Part shown: piece by piece, positions 26,453 to 36,109 of the stretch
Layout of the letters: every line of letters starts with the position of its first letter
How positions within the stretch are numbered: the first letter of the stretch is position 1
Program-made: the position numbers and the translations under genes
The notes under the pieces: generated by a model
The model's input: only the letters and a program-made list of their open reading frames with translations
Databases searched by the model: none
What the model was told of the DNA's origin: nothing
Source: Bacillus sp. NP157
Lineage (GTDB): Bacteria; Pseudomonadota; Gammaproteobacteria; Xanthomonadales; Rhodanobacteraceae
Assembly: GCA_018889975.1 (NCBI GenBank)
Contig: CP076546.1
Location: forward strand, 1,612,001-1,676,000
Reading direction: 5' to 3'
DNA length: 64,000 bases

Positions 26453-28216
26453 ATGAGTGGCGAAAGAAGGGAGAAATCCCGCCGGATCGGCGCATTGCGC
26501 AACCTCTGGCCGTTCCTGAAGCCGCACAAGGGCCTGGCGATCGGCTGGCTGGTCTTCCTCGGGATCTCCTCGGGCGCATCGCTGCTGCTGCCCGTCGCGG
26601 TCCGCCACATCATCGATCATGGCTTCCTCGCCGCGAACGTCGCCACGATCAATGGCACCTTCCTGGCCCTGTTCGGCCTGGCAGTGGTGCTCGCCCTCGC
26701 GACGGCGGCCCGCTATTACTGCATCGCCCTGCTTGGCGAGCGCTCGCTGGCCTCGCTGCGCACCTCGCTCTACCGGCACGTGATCGGCCTCGACGTCGGC
26801 TTCTATGAAAGTACCCGCGTCGGCGAGCTGACCTCGCGCCTGGGCACCGACACGGAAGTGGTGCAGACCCTGGTCGGCTCAGGCATCTCGGTCGCGTTGC
26901 GAAGCGCGGTGATGTTGCTGGGTGCGGCCGGCGCGATGGCCTGGACAAGCCCACGCCTGGCCGGCCTCACGGCGTTGGTGATCCCGGCAGTGATGCTGCC
27001 AATCCTGGTCTTCGGCCGCCGCGTCCAGAAGCTGTCCCGGCACAGCCAGGATCGCATCGCCGACGCCGCGGCCGTCGCCAACGAAACCCTCAACGCCGCC
27101 CAGGCGGTGAAGGCCTATAGCCGCGAGCCGATCGAGAGCCGTCGCTACGCCGATGCCATCGCCCTGGCGCTGGCCACGGCCCGCCGGCGCATCGGCATGC
27201 GCTCTTTGCTGACGGCGGCCGTCATCGTGCTGATCTTCGGTGCGATCACCCTGGTCCTATGGGCCGGCGCCCGCGACGTGATCCACGGCGACCTCGCACC
27301 GGGCGTGCTGACCCAGTTCGTGTTCTACGCCATCTTCGCCGCCGGTTCGGTCGCCGGCCTGTCCGAAGTGTGGGGCGATGTCCTGCGCGCGGCGGGTGCG
27401 ATGGAGCGCATCGGCGAACTGTTCGCCGAGGAAGCCGCGATCACCACGCCTGCGGCGCCCGAGCCGCTTCCGGTGCCGGTCACCGGCGCACTGCGCTTCG
27501 AACACGTGGAATTCCGCTACCCGTCGCGGCCCGACGTCGCCGCGCTGTCAGACTTCAACCTCGAGATCGCCGCGGGCGAAACCGTCGCCCTGGTCGGTCC
27601 TTCCGGCGCGGGAAAGAGCACGGTGCTGAGCCTGCTCCTGCGCTTCCACGATCCGAAGGCGGGCGCGATCCGCTTCGACGGCGTCGACCTGCGCGCGCTC
27701 GCCCTGCCGGACCTGCGCGGTGCTATCGCGCTGGTGCCGCAGGAGACGATCATCTTCGGCGGCAGCGCCGCGGACAACATCCGCTTCGGCCGCGAGGACG
27801 CCAGCGACGCCGAGGTGCGCGAAGCGGCGCGCCTTGCGGAAGCGGACGGCTTCCTGTCGTCGCTGCCCGAAGGCTACGACGCCGCCCTGGGCGAGCGCGG
27901 CGTGCGCCTCTCCGGCGGCCAGAAGCAGCGCATCGCGATCGCCCGCGCGATCCTTCGCGATGCCCCGCTGCTGTTGCTGGACGAGGCCACCTCGGCGCTG
28001 GATGCCCAGTCCGAGGCGGCCATCCAGCAGGCGCTGGAGCGGCTGGAGAAGGGCCGGACCACCCTGGTCATCGCCCACCGCCTGGCGACCGTGCAGCGCG
28101 CGGACCGCATCGTGGTGATGGAGGCGGGACGGATCGTGGCGCAGGGTACGCACGAGGAGCTGCTCGCGCAGAACGGGCTGTATGCGGAGCTGGCGCGGTT
28201 GCAGTTCGTGGCGTAA
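26453..28216 (+). CDS. ABC exporter, fused membrane and ATPase domains
   Basis: A 587-residue half-transporter of the MsbA/lipid-exporter class. Six membrane helices fill residues about 20-310. The nucleotide-binding domain has Walker A GPSGAGKST, Q-loop LVPQETIIFGG, signature LSGGQKQRIAIARA, Walker B LLLLDEATSALD and the H-loop IAHRLATV. It would work as a homodimer. Start is ATG 26453, with GGAGG 11 bases upstream. The substrate cannot be named; the genome's true msbA is usually next to lpxK, which is not seen here. Confidence 0.88.
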   Translation: MSGERREKSRRIGALRNLWPFLKPHKGLAIGWLVFLGISSGASLLLPVAVRHIIDHGFLAANVATINGTFLALFGLAVVLALATAARYYCIALLGERSLASLRTSLYRHVIGLDVGFYESTRVGELTSRLGTDTEVVQTLVGSGISVALRSAVMLLGAAGAMAWTSPRLAGLTALVIPAVMLPILVFGRRVQKLSRHSQDRIADAAAVANETLNAAQAVKAYSREPIESRRYADAIALALATARRRIGMRSLLTAAVIVLIFGAITLVLWAGARDVIHGDLAPGVLTQFVFYAIFAAGSVAGLSEVWGDVLRAAGAMERIGELFAEEAAITTPAAPEPLPVPVTGALRFEHVEFRYPSRPDVAALSDFNLEIAAGETVALVGPSGAGKSTVLSLLLRFHDPKAGAIRFDGVDLRALALPDLRGAIALVPQETIIFGGSAADNIRFGREDASDAEVREAARLAEADGFLSSLPEGYDAALGERGVRLSGGQKQRIAIARAILRDAPLLLLDEATSALDAQSEAAIQQALERLEKGRTTLVIAHRLATVQRADRIVVMEAGRIVAQGTHEELLAQNGLYAELARLQFVA

Positions 28217-28267
28217 GCATGCACGGTTTTTTCGTGGTTTTGACGCGCGCGGCCCTAGCGTGCGGGG

Positions 28268-29287
28268 ATGGATAGCGACCTGCTGCTACCCCGCCCGGAA
28301 GGCCTGTACTGTCCCGCGGGCGATTTCTTCATCGACCCCATGCTGCCGGTCGCGCGTGCCGTGGTCACGCACGCGCATGGCGACCACGCACGCTCGGGCA
28401 GCGCGCTCTACCACGTCGCCCGCGCCGGCCAGGCGCTGATGCAGGAGCGCCTCGGCGCCGCCGCCACGATCCTCGCCTTCGACTACGGCGAACGCTTTAC
28501 CCTCGGCGAGACCGTGCTCAGCCTGCATCCGTCGGGGCATGTCCTCGGCGCCGCCCAGGTGCGGATCGAAGGGCGTGGCAAGGTCGCGGTCGTTTCGGGC
28601 GACTACAAGCGCGACCCGGACCCGACCTGCGCACCCTTCGAACCGGTGCCGTGCGATGTGTTCGTCACCGAATCGACCTTCGGCCTGCCGATCTACCGCT
28701 GGCCGCCGATGGCTGAGGTCATCGACGACATGCTCGCGTGGTGGGACGACTGCGCGGCACGCGGCATCCCCGCCGTGCTGTTCTGCTACGCGCTGGGCAA
28801 GGCGCAGCGCATCCTCGCCGAACTGGCGACGCGTACCGATCGCCAGGTCTTCCTGCACGGCGCGATGGTCCGGCTGGTCGAGGACTATCGCGAAGCCGGC
28901 ATCGACATGGTGCCGACCCAACCGGTGAGCGACGAGGCCCGCGGCCGCGACTTCGCCGGCGAGCTGATCCTCGCCCCACCCTCCGCCGCGGGTTCGCCGT
29001 GGATGAAGCGCTTCGCCAAGGCGTCCACGGGCTTTGCCTCCGGCTGGATGCAGGTGCGCGGCGCGCGCCGCCGGCGCGGCTACGATCGCGGATTCATCGT
29101 CTCCGACCATGCCGACTGGCCGGGCCTGGTGCGCAGCGTCGAAGACTGCGGGGCAAAGCGCATCTACGTCACCCATGGCGATGGCGAAGCGCTGATCCGC
29201 TACCTGCGCGAACGCGGCCACGATGCACGCGCGCTGCGCTCGCTCGGGCAGATGCCCGACGTGCGCGCGAGCGAGGAAGGCGACTGA
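28268..29287 (+). CDS. ligase-associated DNA exonuclease (metallo-beta-lactamase fold)
   Basis: A 339-residue enzyme of the SNM1/Artemis-like branch. Metal motifs: THAHGDHARSG, HPSGHVLGAAQV, GDYKRDPDPT, and later the C-terminal VSDHADWPGL. First gene of a four-gene DNA-repair operon (exonuclease, ATP-dependent ligase, Lhr-Core helicase, PdeM phosphoesterase) known from Pseudomonas putida and other bacteria. The TGATG junction couples it to the ligase gene. Confidence 0.92.
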   Translation: MDSDLLLPRPEGLYCPAGDFFIDPMLPVARAVVTHAHGDHARSGSALYHVARAGQALMQERLGAAATILAFDYGERFTLGETVLSLHPSGHVLGAAQVRIEGRGKVAVVSGDYKRDPDPTCAPFEPVPCDVFVTESTFGLPIYRWPPMAEVIDDMLAWWDDCAARGIPAVLFCYALGKAQRILAELATRTDRQVFLHGAMVRLVEDYREAGIDMVPTQPVSDEARGRDFAGELILAPPSAAGSPWMKRFAKASTGFASGWMQVRGARRRRGYDRGFIVSDHADWPGLVRSVEDCGAKRIYVTHGDGEALIRYLRERGHDARALRSLGQMPDVRASEEGD

Positions 29288-30882
29288 TGCGCCGCTTCGC
29301 GCAGCTCTACGATGCGCTGGATCGCACGGCCTCGACGTCGGCGAAACGCGATGCGATGGCGGCCTACTTCGCCGAAGCGCCGGCCGTGGACGCGGCGTGG
29401 GCCGTCTACGTGCTGGGCGGTGGCAAGCTGAAACGCACGGCGACGTCGACCGAGCTGCGCGCCGCGCTCGCCAGCGAGACCGGCTACGCCGACTGGCTGA
29501 TCGACGACAGCTATTCGCATGTGGGCGACCTCGCCGAAACCATCGCGCTGATGTTGCCGCGCCAGGAAGGCGAAGGCACCGATACGCCCCTGCATGTGTG
29601 GATGGAGGCACGGCTGCCCTCGCTGGCGCGGCTGGAGTCCGCCGAGCGCATGGACACCCTGCGCGAGTGGTGGCGTGAACTGCCCGCCAGCCAGGTCTTC
29701 CTCGTCAACAAGCTGCTGACCGGCTCGCTGCGCGTCGGCGTGTCCCACCGGCTGGTGGTCCAGGCACTCGCGCAATGGACGAACCTGCCCACCGACCTCA
29801 TGGCCCATCGCCTCAGCGGTACGTGGAAGCCAGGCGCCGACGCCATCGCCGCGCTGGCCGGGCCGGAGCGGGCCGACGAACATGCCGGCGACCGGCCCTA
29901 CCCGTTCTTCCTCGCCTCGCCGCTGGAACACGAGGTGGCGACGCTCGGCGACGTCGACGCCTGGCTGGCCGAGTGGAAGTGGGACGGCATCCGCGCACAG
30001 CTGATGCGCCGCGGCGACGACGCGATCCTGTGGTCCCGCGGCGAGGAACGCCTCGACGGTCGTTTCCCCGAGCTGGAACAGGCCGCGCGCGCCCTGCCCG
30101 ACGGCTGCGTGATCGACGGCGAGATCCTCGCGTGGTCGAACGACGAAGTGCATCCGTTGCCGTTCGCCGCGCTGCAGAAACGCATCGGCAAGCTCAAGCC
30201 CGGGCCGAAGCTGCTCGCCGATACGCCGGTGCGGCTGATGGCCTACGACCTGCTCGAACTCAACGGCGACGACCTGCGCGAAACCCCACTGCAGGAACGC
30301 CGCGCGAGGCTGGCAAGCCTGCTCGACGGACACGGCCCCACCTTCATGCTGTCCGCCGGCATACCGGCCGCCACCTGGGAGGACCTCGCGACCATCCGCA
30401 CCGAGTCGCGCGAGCGTCGTACCGAAGGCCTGATGCTGAAGCGGCTGGAGTCACCGTATCGGGTCGGCCGCAAGCGCGGCGACTGGTGGAAATGGAAGGT
30501 CGATCCGTACACCGTCGATGCCGTGCTGCTCTACGCGCAACCGGGGCATGGCCGCCGCTCGGGCCTGTTTACCGACTACACCTTCGGTGTGTGGGACGGC
30601 GAGACGCTGGTGCCGGTCGCGAAGGCGTATTCCGGGCTCGACGATACCGAGATCGGCAAGCTCGACCGCTGGATCCGCGCGAACACCATCGACCGTTTCG
30701 GCCCCGTGCGTTCGGTCACCCCCACCCACGTATTCGAACTCGCGTTCGAAGCCATCCAGGCCTCGGGCCGCCACAAGGCCGGCGTGGCCGTGCGCTTTCC
30801 GCGCATCCTGCGCTGGCGCACTGACCTTGCGATCAACGATGCCGACAAGCTCGACGACCTCCGCCGCCTGGCGTCGGGCTGA
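29287..30882 (+). CDS. ATP-dependent DNA ligase
   Basis: A 531-residue ligase. The N-terminal DNA-binding domain (RRFAQLYDALDRTAS on) leads to the adenylation site EWKWDGIRAQL, with the KxDG lysine near residue 235. Motifs III and IV follow (CVIDGEILAW; EGLMLKRLESPYRVGRKRG), then the motif V WWKWKVDP and an OB-fold domain. It seals nicks using ATP, unlike the essential NAD-dependent LigA. Start ATG 29287 overlaps the exonuclease stop by one base. Confidence 0.94.
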   Translation: MRRFAQLYDALDRTASTSAKRDAMAAYFAEAPAVDAAWAVYVLGGGKLKRTATSTELRAALASETGYADWLIDDSYSHVGDLAETIALMLPRQEGEGTDTPLHVWMEARLPSLARLESAERMDTLREWWRELPASQVFLVNKLLTGSLRVGVSHRLVVQALAQWTNLPTDLMAHRLSGTWKPGADAIAALAGPERADEHAGDRPYPFFLASPLEHEVATLGDVDAWLAEWKWDGIRAQLMRRGDDAILWSRGEERLDGRFPELEQAARALPDGCVIDGEILAWSNDEVHPLPFAALQKRIGKLKPGPKLLADTPVRLMAYDLLELNGDDLRETPLQERRARLASLLDGHGPTFMLSAGIPAATWEDLATIRTESRERRTEGLMLKRLESPYRVGRKRGDWWKWKVDPYTVDAVLLYAQPGHGRRSGLFTDYTFGVWDGETLVPVAKAYSGLDDTEIGKLDRWIRANTIDRFGPVRSVTPTHVFELAFEAIQASGRHKAGVAVRFPRILRWRTDLAINDADKLDDLRRLASG

Positions 30883-33280
30883 AGCCCGCCTCATCGCATG
30901 GTTCACGGCGCAGGAACGCAAGCCTGCGCCGTTCCAGCGCGCGGCCTGGAAGCACTGGGCCGAGGGCCGGCACGGCCTCGTCCATGCGCCCACCGGCACC
31001 GGCAAGACGCTCGCCGCCGCGGGCGGGCCGCTGATCGACGGCGTGCTCAACCCCGGCACTGGCCTGCGCCTGCTCTGGATCACGCCGCTGCGCTCGCTGG
31101 CCACCGACACCACCCAGCACCTGGGCGCGGCGGTGGAAGCGATGGGCCTACCTTGGCGCGTATTACGGCGTACCGGCGACAGCGGTAGCGCCGAGCGTGC
31201 ACGCCTGCGTCGCGGTGCCTGCGAACTGCTGGTGACGACACCGGAAAGCCTGGCCCTGTTGCTGAGCTATCCGGATGCACGCGAGCGCTTCGCCAACCTG
31301 CGCGGCGTCGTGGTCGACGAGTGGCACGAACTGGTTGGCAACAAGCGTGGGACCTTGCTGCAGCTTGGCCTGACCCGCCTGCGCACGTGGCACCCCGGCG
31401 CGCGCATCTGGGGCCTGTCGGCGACGCTGGGCAACCTCGACGAGGCCCTGCGCGCACTGGCCGGCGACGGCGTGCTGGTCGGCGCCGCCACGCGCAAGAA
31501 AACGGTAATCGACACCGCGCTGCCCGAAGGCGACGAACGTTTCCCGTGGGCCGGCCACCTTGGCCTCAGCCAGTTGCCGCGCGTGCTCGCCGCGGTGCTG
31601 GAAGCACGCAGCAGCCTGGTTTTCGCGAACACGCGTTCGCAGGCGGAGCTATGGCATGAGGCACTCGCCTCCGTATGGCCCGAGGCACCGGCGACGCTTG
31701 CCTTGCACCACGGCTCGATCGATCCGAAGCTGCGCCTCGCGACGGAAGAAGGCCTGCGCGTCGGCGCGCTGCGCTGCGTGGTCGCCACCTCCAGCCTCGA
31801 CCTTGGCGTCGACTTTTCCAGCGTCGAGCGGGTGATCCAGGTCGGCAGCCCGAAGAGCATCGCGCGCCTGCTCCAGCGCGCCGGGCGCAGTGGCCACCAA
31901 CCCGGCATGCCGTCGCGGATCCTCTGCGTGCCGACCCACCTGCTCGAACTCGCCGAGGTCGACGCGGCGCGCCGCGCACTCGGCGAAGGCCACCTGGAAC
32001 CGCGCCACCCGATGCGCGGGTGCCTCGACGTGCTAGCCCAGCACCTCATGACCATGGCGCTGGGCGGCGGCTTCACGGCCGACGAGGCCTTCGCGGAAGT
32101 CACCTCGTCGCTGGCCTACGCGAGCCTGCCACGCGAGCGCTTCGATGCCGTGCTCGCCTACCTCTGCACCGGCGGCAGCGCGCTCGCCAGCTACCCCGAA
32201 TACCAGAAGCTGGTCCAGGTGGATGGCCGCTTCCTTGTCGAGAGCGGGCGTATCGCCCGCATGCACCGCCTGTCGATCGGCACGATCACCTCGGATGGCA
32301 CGCTGCAGGTGCGCTACATGAAGGGCGCACGACTCGGCACGGTCGAAGAAAGTTTCGTCTCGCGCTTGCGGCCCGGCGATCGTTTCCTCTTCGCGGGACG
32401 CAACCTGGAACTGGTCCGCGTGCGTGACATGGTGGCCTACGTGCGCGCCGCACCAAACCGTCGTGGCGGCGTGCCGCGCTGGATGGGCGGACGGATGCCG
32501 CTGTCCGGCGAACTCTCCGATGAACTGCGCCGCGCACTGGCCGAACCCGACCCGCGCAGTGCGGAGATGCGGGCACTGAAGCCCTTGCTGGCGATCCAGC
32601 GCAAGCAGTCCACGGTGCCCTCGCTCGCGCAGACCCTCGTCGAGACGACCCGGACGCGTGAGGGCGATTACCTGTTCGTCTTCCCGTTCGCCGGCAGGCT
32701 CGCCCATGAAGGCCTGGCCGCCGTGCTCGCGTCGCGGCTCGCGCAGCTGCAACCGGGCGACTACGGCTATGCCGTGAACGACTATGGCCTAACCATCACC
32801 GCGGCGCGCATGCCCACGCTGGACGCCGACGCGATGCGCCTGCTGCTGCATCCCGCGAACCTGCGCAGCGACATCCGCGCGAGCGTGAACCTCTCCGAAC
32901 TCGCGCGGCGACAATTCCGCGAGATCGCCCGAGTGGCCGGCCTGGTCTTCAACGGCTACCCCGCGCAGGCGAAAACGCTGCGCCAGCTGCAGGCATCCAG
33001 CGGGCTACTCTACGACGTGTTGCGCCGGCATGACCCGACCCATCCGCTGCTCTGGCAAGCCGAGCGTGAAGTACTCGACCAACAGCTGGACTTCACCCGC
33101 CTGCGCACCTGCCTGCTGCGCGTCGCCCGTTCGGAGCTGGTCTGGAACGAAACCCGACGGCTAAGTCCGCTGGCCTTCCCACTCTGGGTCGAGCGCCTGC
33201 GCGGCGGCATCGCGACGGATGACTGGAAATCGCGCGTGGAACGAATGCTCGCCTCGCTGGAAGCGGGGGCGCCGGCATGA
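30839..33280 (+). CDS. ligase-associated DEXH helicase (Lhr-Core)
   Basis: An 813-residue superfamily-2 helicase. Walker A APTGTGKT, motif II VVVDEWHEL, motif III LSATLGN, and helicase-C motifs (SSLDLGVDFSSVERVIQVG, LLQRAGRSGHQPG) are present, followed by the winged-helix and Lhr-specific C-terminal domains. The chosen start, ATG 30839, overlaps the ligase by 44 bases and gives the length usual for this group. It lacks the extra C-terminal extension of long Lhr proteins. Confidence 0.93.
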   Translation: MPTSSTTSAAWRRAEARLIAWFTAQERKPAPFQRAAWKHWAEGRHGLVHAPTGTGKTLAAAGGPLIDGVLNPGTGLRLLWITPLRSLATDTTQHLGAAVEAMGLPWRVLRRTGDSGSAERARLRRGACELLVTTPESLALLLSYPDARERFANLRGVVVDEWHELVGNKRGTLLQLGLTRLRTWHPGARIWGLSATLGNLDEALRALAGDGVLVGAATRKKTVIDTALPEGDERFPWAGHLGLSQLPRVLAAVLEARSSLVFANTRSQAELWHEALASVWPEAPATLALHHGSIDPKLRLATEEGLRVGALRCVVATSSLDLGVDFSSVERVIQVGSPKSIARLLQRAGRSGHQPGMPSRILCVPTHLLELAEVDAARRALGEGHLEPRHPMRGCLDVLAQHLMTMALGGGFTADEAFAEVTSSLAYASLPRERFDAVLAYLCTGGSALASYPEYQKLVQVDGRFLVESGRIARMHRLSIGTITSDGTLQVRYMKGARLGTVEESFVSRLRPGDRFLFAGRNLELVRVRDMVAYVRAAPNRRGGVPRWMGGRMPLSGELSDELRRALAEPDPRSAEMRALKPLLAIQRKQSTVPSLAQTLVETTRTREGDYLFVFPFAGRLAHEGLAAVLASRLAQLQPGDYGYAVNDYGLTITAARMPTLDADAMRLLLHPANLRSDIRASVNLSELARRQFREIARVAGLVFNGYPAQAKTLRQLQASSGLLYDVLRRHDPTHPLLWQAEREVLDQQLDFTRLRTCLLRVARSELVWNETRRLSPLAFPLWVERLRGGIATDDWKSRVERMLASLEAGAPA

Positions 33281-33918
33281 TCACCCGCGAGATCGAAGTC
33301 GCCGGCGAACGCCTGACCCTGCATGCCGAGCGCGCCTTGTACTGGGCCTCGCAGCGCACCCTGATGGTGTCCGACGTGCACTTCGGCAAGGGAGCGGTGT
33401 TTCGACGCGCGGGCATCGCCGTGCCCAGTGGCGACACCGGCGACGACCTGCAACGGCTGGATGCCCTGTTCGCCGCGTTCGCACCGGACCGATTGGTGAT
33501 CCTCGGTGACCTCGTCCATGGCGCGGCGACCGAACGCAGTGCATGGGTGGACGATGTACGCGCATGGCGACGCCGGCACGCACGCGTCGAGATCGTGCTC
33601 GTCGCCGGCAACCATGACCGCCACTTCGATGTCGCCAGCCTCGGCATCGACGTACGCCACGACCGCATGGCCATGGCGCCCTTCGTGCTGTCGCATCATC
33701 CCCACGCCCACGCCGAGGGCTACGTGCTGGCCGGCCACGTGCACCCTGGCGTGGTCGTGCGCGATGGCTGGCGCAGGCATCGGCTACCCGCGTTCGTGTT
33801 CGATCGCGACGTGGCCCTGCTACCCGCGTTCGGCACGCTCACCGGCCTGCATGAGGTGCCGCGCATGGCCGGGCGCAGCCTGTTCGCCGCGACGCCCGGC
33901 GGCATCGTGCCCGCCTGA
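33277..33918 (+). CDS. pdeM: ligase-associated phosphoesterase PdeM
   Basis: A 213-residue calcineurin-like metallophosphoesterase with the full motif set: SDVHFGKGA, LGDLVHGA, VAGNHDRHF, SHHPH and GHVHPG. PdeM-type enzymes of this operon have DNA endonuclease/phosphodiesterase activity. ATGA overlap with the helicase. The four genes (28268-33918) are contiguous and coupled, so they act together in DNA damage repair. Confidence 0.92.
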   Translation: MITREIEVAGERLTLHAERALYWASQRTLMVSDVHFGKGAVFRRAGIAVPSGDTGDDLQRLDALFAAFAPDRLVILGDLVHGAATERSAWVDDVRAWRRRHARVEIVLVAGNHDRHFDVASLGIDVRHDRMAMAPFVLSHHPHAHAEGYVLAGHVHPGVVVRDGWRRHRLPAFVFDRDVALLPAFGTLTGLHEVPRMAGRSLFAATPGGIVPA

Positions 33919-33997
33919 AAATACCTGCGGGCGTCCTACCATTCCGTAACGTTTTCGCTGGCATACTCCGGTGACCACGAGGCAGGGAGTCACACGG

Positions 33998-34849
33998 ATG
34001 AAGAAGCAGTGGATCATTGGCATGGCAGCGCTCGCGATGACGGGCCTGGCCGTCGCCGCAGGGCCTGGCGCCGCGCGCAAGCGGGCCGAAGCAAGCATGT
34101 TGGTCACCGGCGACATCACCGTCGCACCCGACGGAAGCGTTAGCGGTTACACACTGGACCGCCAGGAGAAACTGCCCGCCGACGTCGTCGGCCTGGTCAG
34201 CAAGGCCACGGCGAAGTGGAAGTTCCAGCCCACGCTGCGCGACGGACACGCCGTGGCTGCGAAAGCACACATGAGCCTGCGCCTGGTCGCCCGGCGCGAA
34301 GCCCCTGACAGCACGACCTACACCATGCGCATTTCCGGCGCGTCGTTCGGTGACGAAGGTGCCGGTGGCGAAGAGATCTCCTACGCCACCCGCACGCCGC
34401 CGGCCTACCCGACCAATGCGATCGCGCAGGGCATCGAAGGCACGGTGTACCTGCTGGTGAAGGTCGGCCGCGACGGCAAGGTGGCCGACGTCGATGCGCA
34501 GCAGGTGAACCTCGGCGTCGTCGGTTCCGATACGCAGATGAACGTGTGGCGCAACGTGCTGGCCAACCCGGCGATCCGCGTCGCGAAGACGTGGACCTTC
34601 ACCGTGCCGACCAGGGGCGACCACGCGAGCGATCCGTATTACTACGCCGTCGTGCCGATCACCTACCATCTCAACCGGAACGCGCGCCCCGACGATGCCT
34701 ACGGCACGTGGCAGGCCTACGTGCCGGGACCGAAGCAGGAGATCCCCTGGGCGAAGGAAACCGGCGACAGCGCCGATGCCGTCCCCGACGATGGCCTGTT
34801 CCTGGTCAACAGTGGCCTGAAGCTGGCCACGCCGCTGGATAACGGCTAA
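33998..34849 (+). CDS. secreted protein with TonB-C-like domain
   Basis: A 283-residue protein starting at ATG 33998 (GGCAGGGA upstream). Signal peptide IIGMAALAMTGLAVAAG. Two similar halves are seen: one around VTGDITVAPDGSVSGYTL, and one with PAYPTNAIAQGIEGTVYLL then VKVGRDGKVADV, which is the strand pattern of the TonB C-terminal domain. There is no inner-membrane anchor beyond the signal, so it is not a standard energy transducer. It overlaps the convergent next gene by four bases. Confidence 0.75.
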   Translation: MKKQWIIGMAALAMTGLAVAAGPGAARKRAEASMLVTGDITVAPDGSVSGYTLDRQEKLPADVVGLVSKATAKWKFQPTLRDGHAVAAKAHMSLRLVARREAPDSTTYTMRISGASFGDEGAGGEEISYATRTPPAYPTNAIAQGIEGTVYLLVKVGRDGKVADVDAQQVNLGVVGSDTQMNVWRNVLANPAIRVAKTWTFTVPTRGDHASDPYYYAVVPITYHLNRNARPDDAYGTWQAYVPGPKQEIPWAKETGDSADAVPDDGLFLVNSGLKLATPLDNG

Positions 34850-35346
34850 GGCTTCGGCCGGCGCTCGGCGGTCGAGGCTTCCACCAGCTCGATCGCCGTG
34901 ACGCCGTGGACCCAGCGTGCCGGACGCGCGTCGTCGGGCACCACCAGCCGGTACGGACCGTCTTTCGCGTCGAGCGGCTTGCCCTCGTGCTTGTCCACGA
35001 GCACGACCTTGCGTCCGCCGAACGCGGGATCGAGTTCGCCGAGGCTGAAGACCACCTGGTAGCCGTCGCTCGCGGTGATCCGCACGAAGTCGGTGAGCGC
35101 CTTGCCACGCAGGGCTTCGCCCGCGGGTGCCCCCTGCGCGTGCAATACATCGATAAGGTTCACGCCCTGCCACGCCGTCGGCGCGTCGCCATGCGCACCG
35201 GCTTTTACTTCCGTACGCGGAAGCGCCGAAGTATCCAGGTCGACGGGCGCCTTGCCCGGCGCGGTGTAGCGCAGCGCATCGGCGCCGAGGGCGTTGCCCG
35301 CCAGCAGCAGCCCGGCGAGCACGGCAAAACCTTGCAGACGAATCAC
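34846..35346 (-). CDS. small secreted molybdopterin-oxidoreductase-fold protein
   Basis: A 166-residue protein from GTG 35346, chosen because AGGAG lies 6 bases upstream and a signal peptide follows (FAVLAGLLLAGNALGA). The sequence matches the sulfite-oxidase-type fold: WQGVNLIDVLHAQGAPAGE, DFVRITASDGYQVVFSL, and PYRLVVPDDARPARWVHGV. The active-site cysteine region of full enzymes is missing, as in many short members, so cofactor binding is doubtful. Confidence 0.78.
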   Translation of the reverse strand: MIRLQGFAVLAGLLLAGNALGADALRYTAPGKAPVDLDTSALPRTEVKAGAHGDAPTAWQGVNLIDVLHAQGAPAGEALRGKALTDFVRITASDGYQVVFSLGELDPAFGGRKVVLVDKHEGKPLDAKDGPYRLVVPDDARPARWVHGVTAIELVEASTAERRPKP

Positions 35347-35387
35347 GGTCGACTCCTGGTGGGACGAGGCGCCGTGACTATAGCGTG

Positions 35388-36107
35388 TCAGGCCAGCGCG
35401 GCGACCAGGGCGCGCACCGTGTCGACGTCCGTGCGCGTCTCGCCCGAACCCATCCCCAGCGGATCCGCCGGCGAACGACGCATGGCCGACGGCAACCGGC
35501 GCTTCGCCGAGGCGTGGAATTCGTCCGCGCCGGTGTGGGTACGCAGCGCGGCGACGTTGCCCGGCTCGATGCCGGCGCCGGGCATCACCACGATGCGTCC
35601 CGCCGCCTGCGCGACCAGCCGCGCGATCCGCCCGGCACCAGCGACCGCGCCCGGCATGCCACCGGATGTCAGCACGCGCTCGAAGCCCAGTTCGATGATC
35701 GACTCCAGCGCCGCCGGCTGGTCGTCGACCAGGTCGAAGGCGCGATGGAAGGTAACGCCCATGCCTTCGGCGGCCTCGAGGAAGCGCACGCAGGCCTCGG
35801 TATCCACGTCGCCTTCCGGCGTCAGCGCGCCGACCACGACACCGTCGCAACCCAGTTCACGGCAGTGCACGATGTCGTCGAGCATGGCTTCGATCTCGTG
35901 GTCTTCGTACACGAAGTCGCCCGCGCGCGGACGGACGAGCACGTAGAGCGGGATCGACAGGCCTTCGCGCGCGAGCACCAGGGTGCCGTGCGACGGCGTG
36001 ACCCCGCCTTCGTCCAGGCTGGCGCACAGTTCCACCCGGCCCGCGCCGCCTTCCTGCGCGGCGAACGCCGACGCCGCGGAGTTCGCCGCTACTTCGAGCA
36101 AGGCCAT
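35388..36107 (-). CDS. cutC: CutC family protein
   Basis: A 239-residue TIM-barrel protein. Family marks include LEVAANSAASAFAAQEGGA, RVELCASLDEGGVTPS, VLVRPRAGDFVYED, VTFHRAFDLVDD and LTSGGMPGA. CutC has been linked to copper homeostasis in E. coli, though that role is disputed. The gene begins two bases after the asparaginase stop, so the two are probably cotranscribed. Confidence 0.93.
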   Translation of the reverse strand: MALLEVAANSAASAFAAQEGGAGRVELCASLDEGGVTPSHGTLVLAREGLSIPLYVLVRPRAGDFVYEDHEIEAMLDDIVHCRELGCDGVVVGALTPEGDVDTEACVRFLEAAEGMGVTFHRAFDLVDDQPAALESIIELGFERVLTSGGMPGAVAGAGRIARLVAQAAGRIVVMPGAGIEPGNVAALRTHTGADEFHASAKRRLPSAMRRSPADPLGMGSGETRTDVDTVRALVAALA

Positions 36108-36109
36108 GG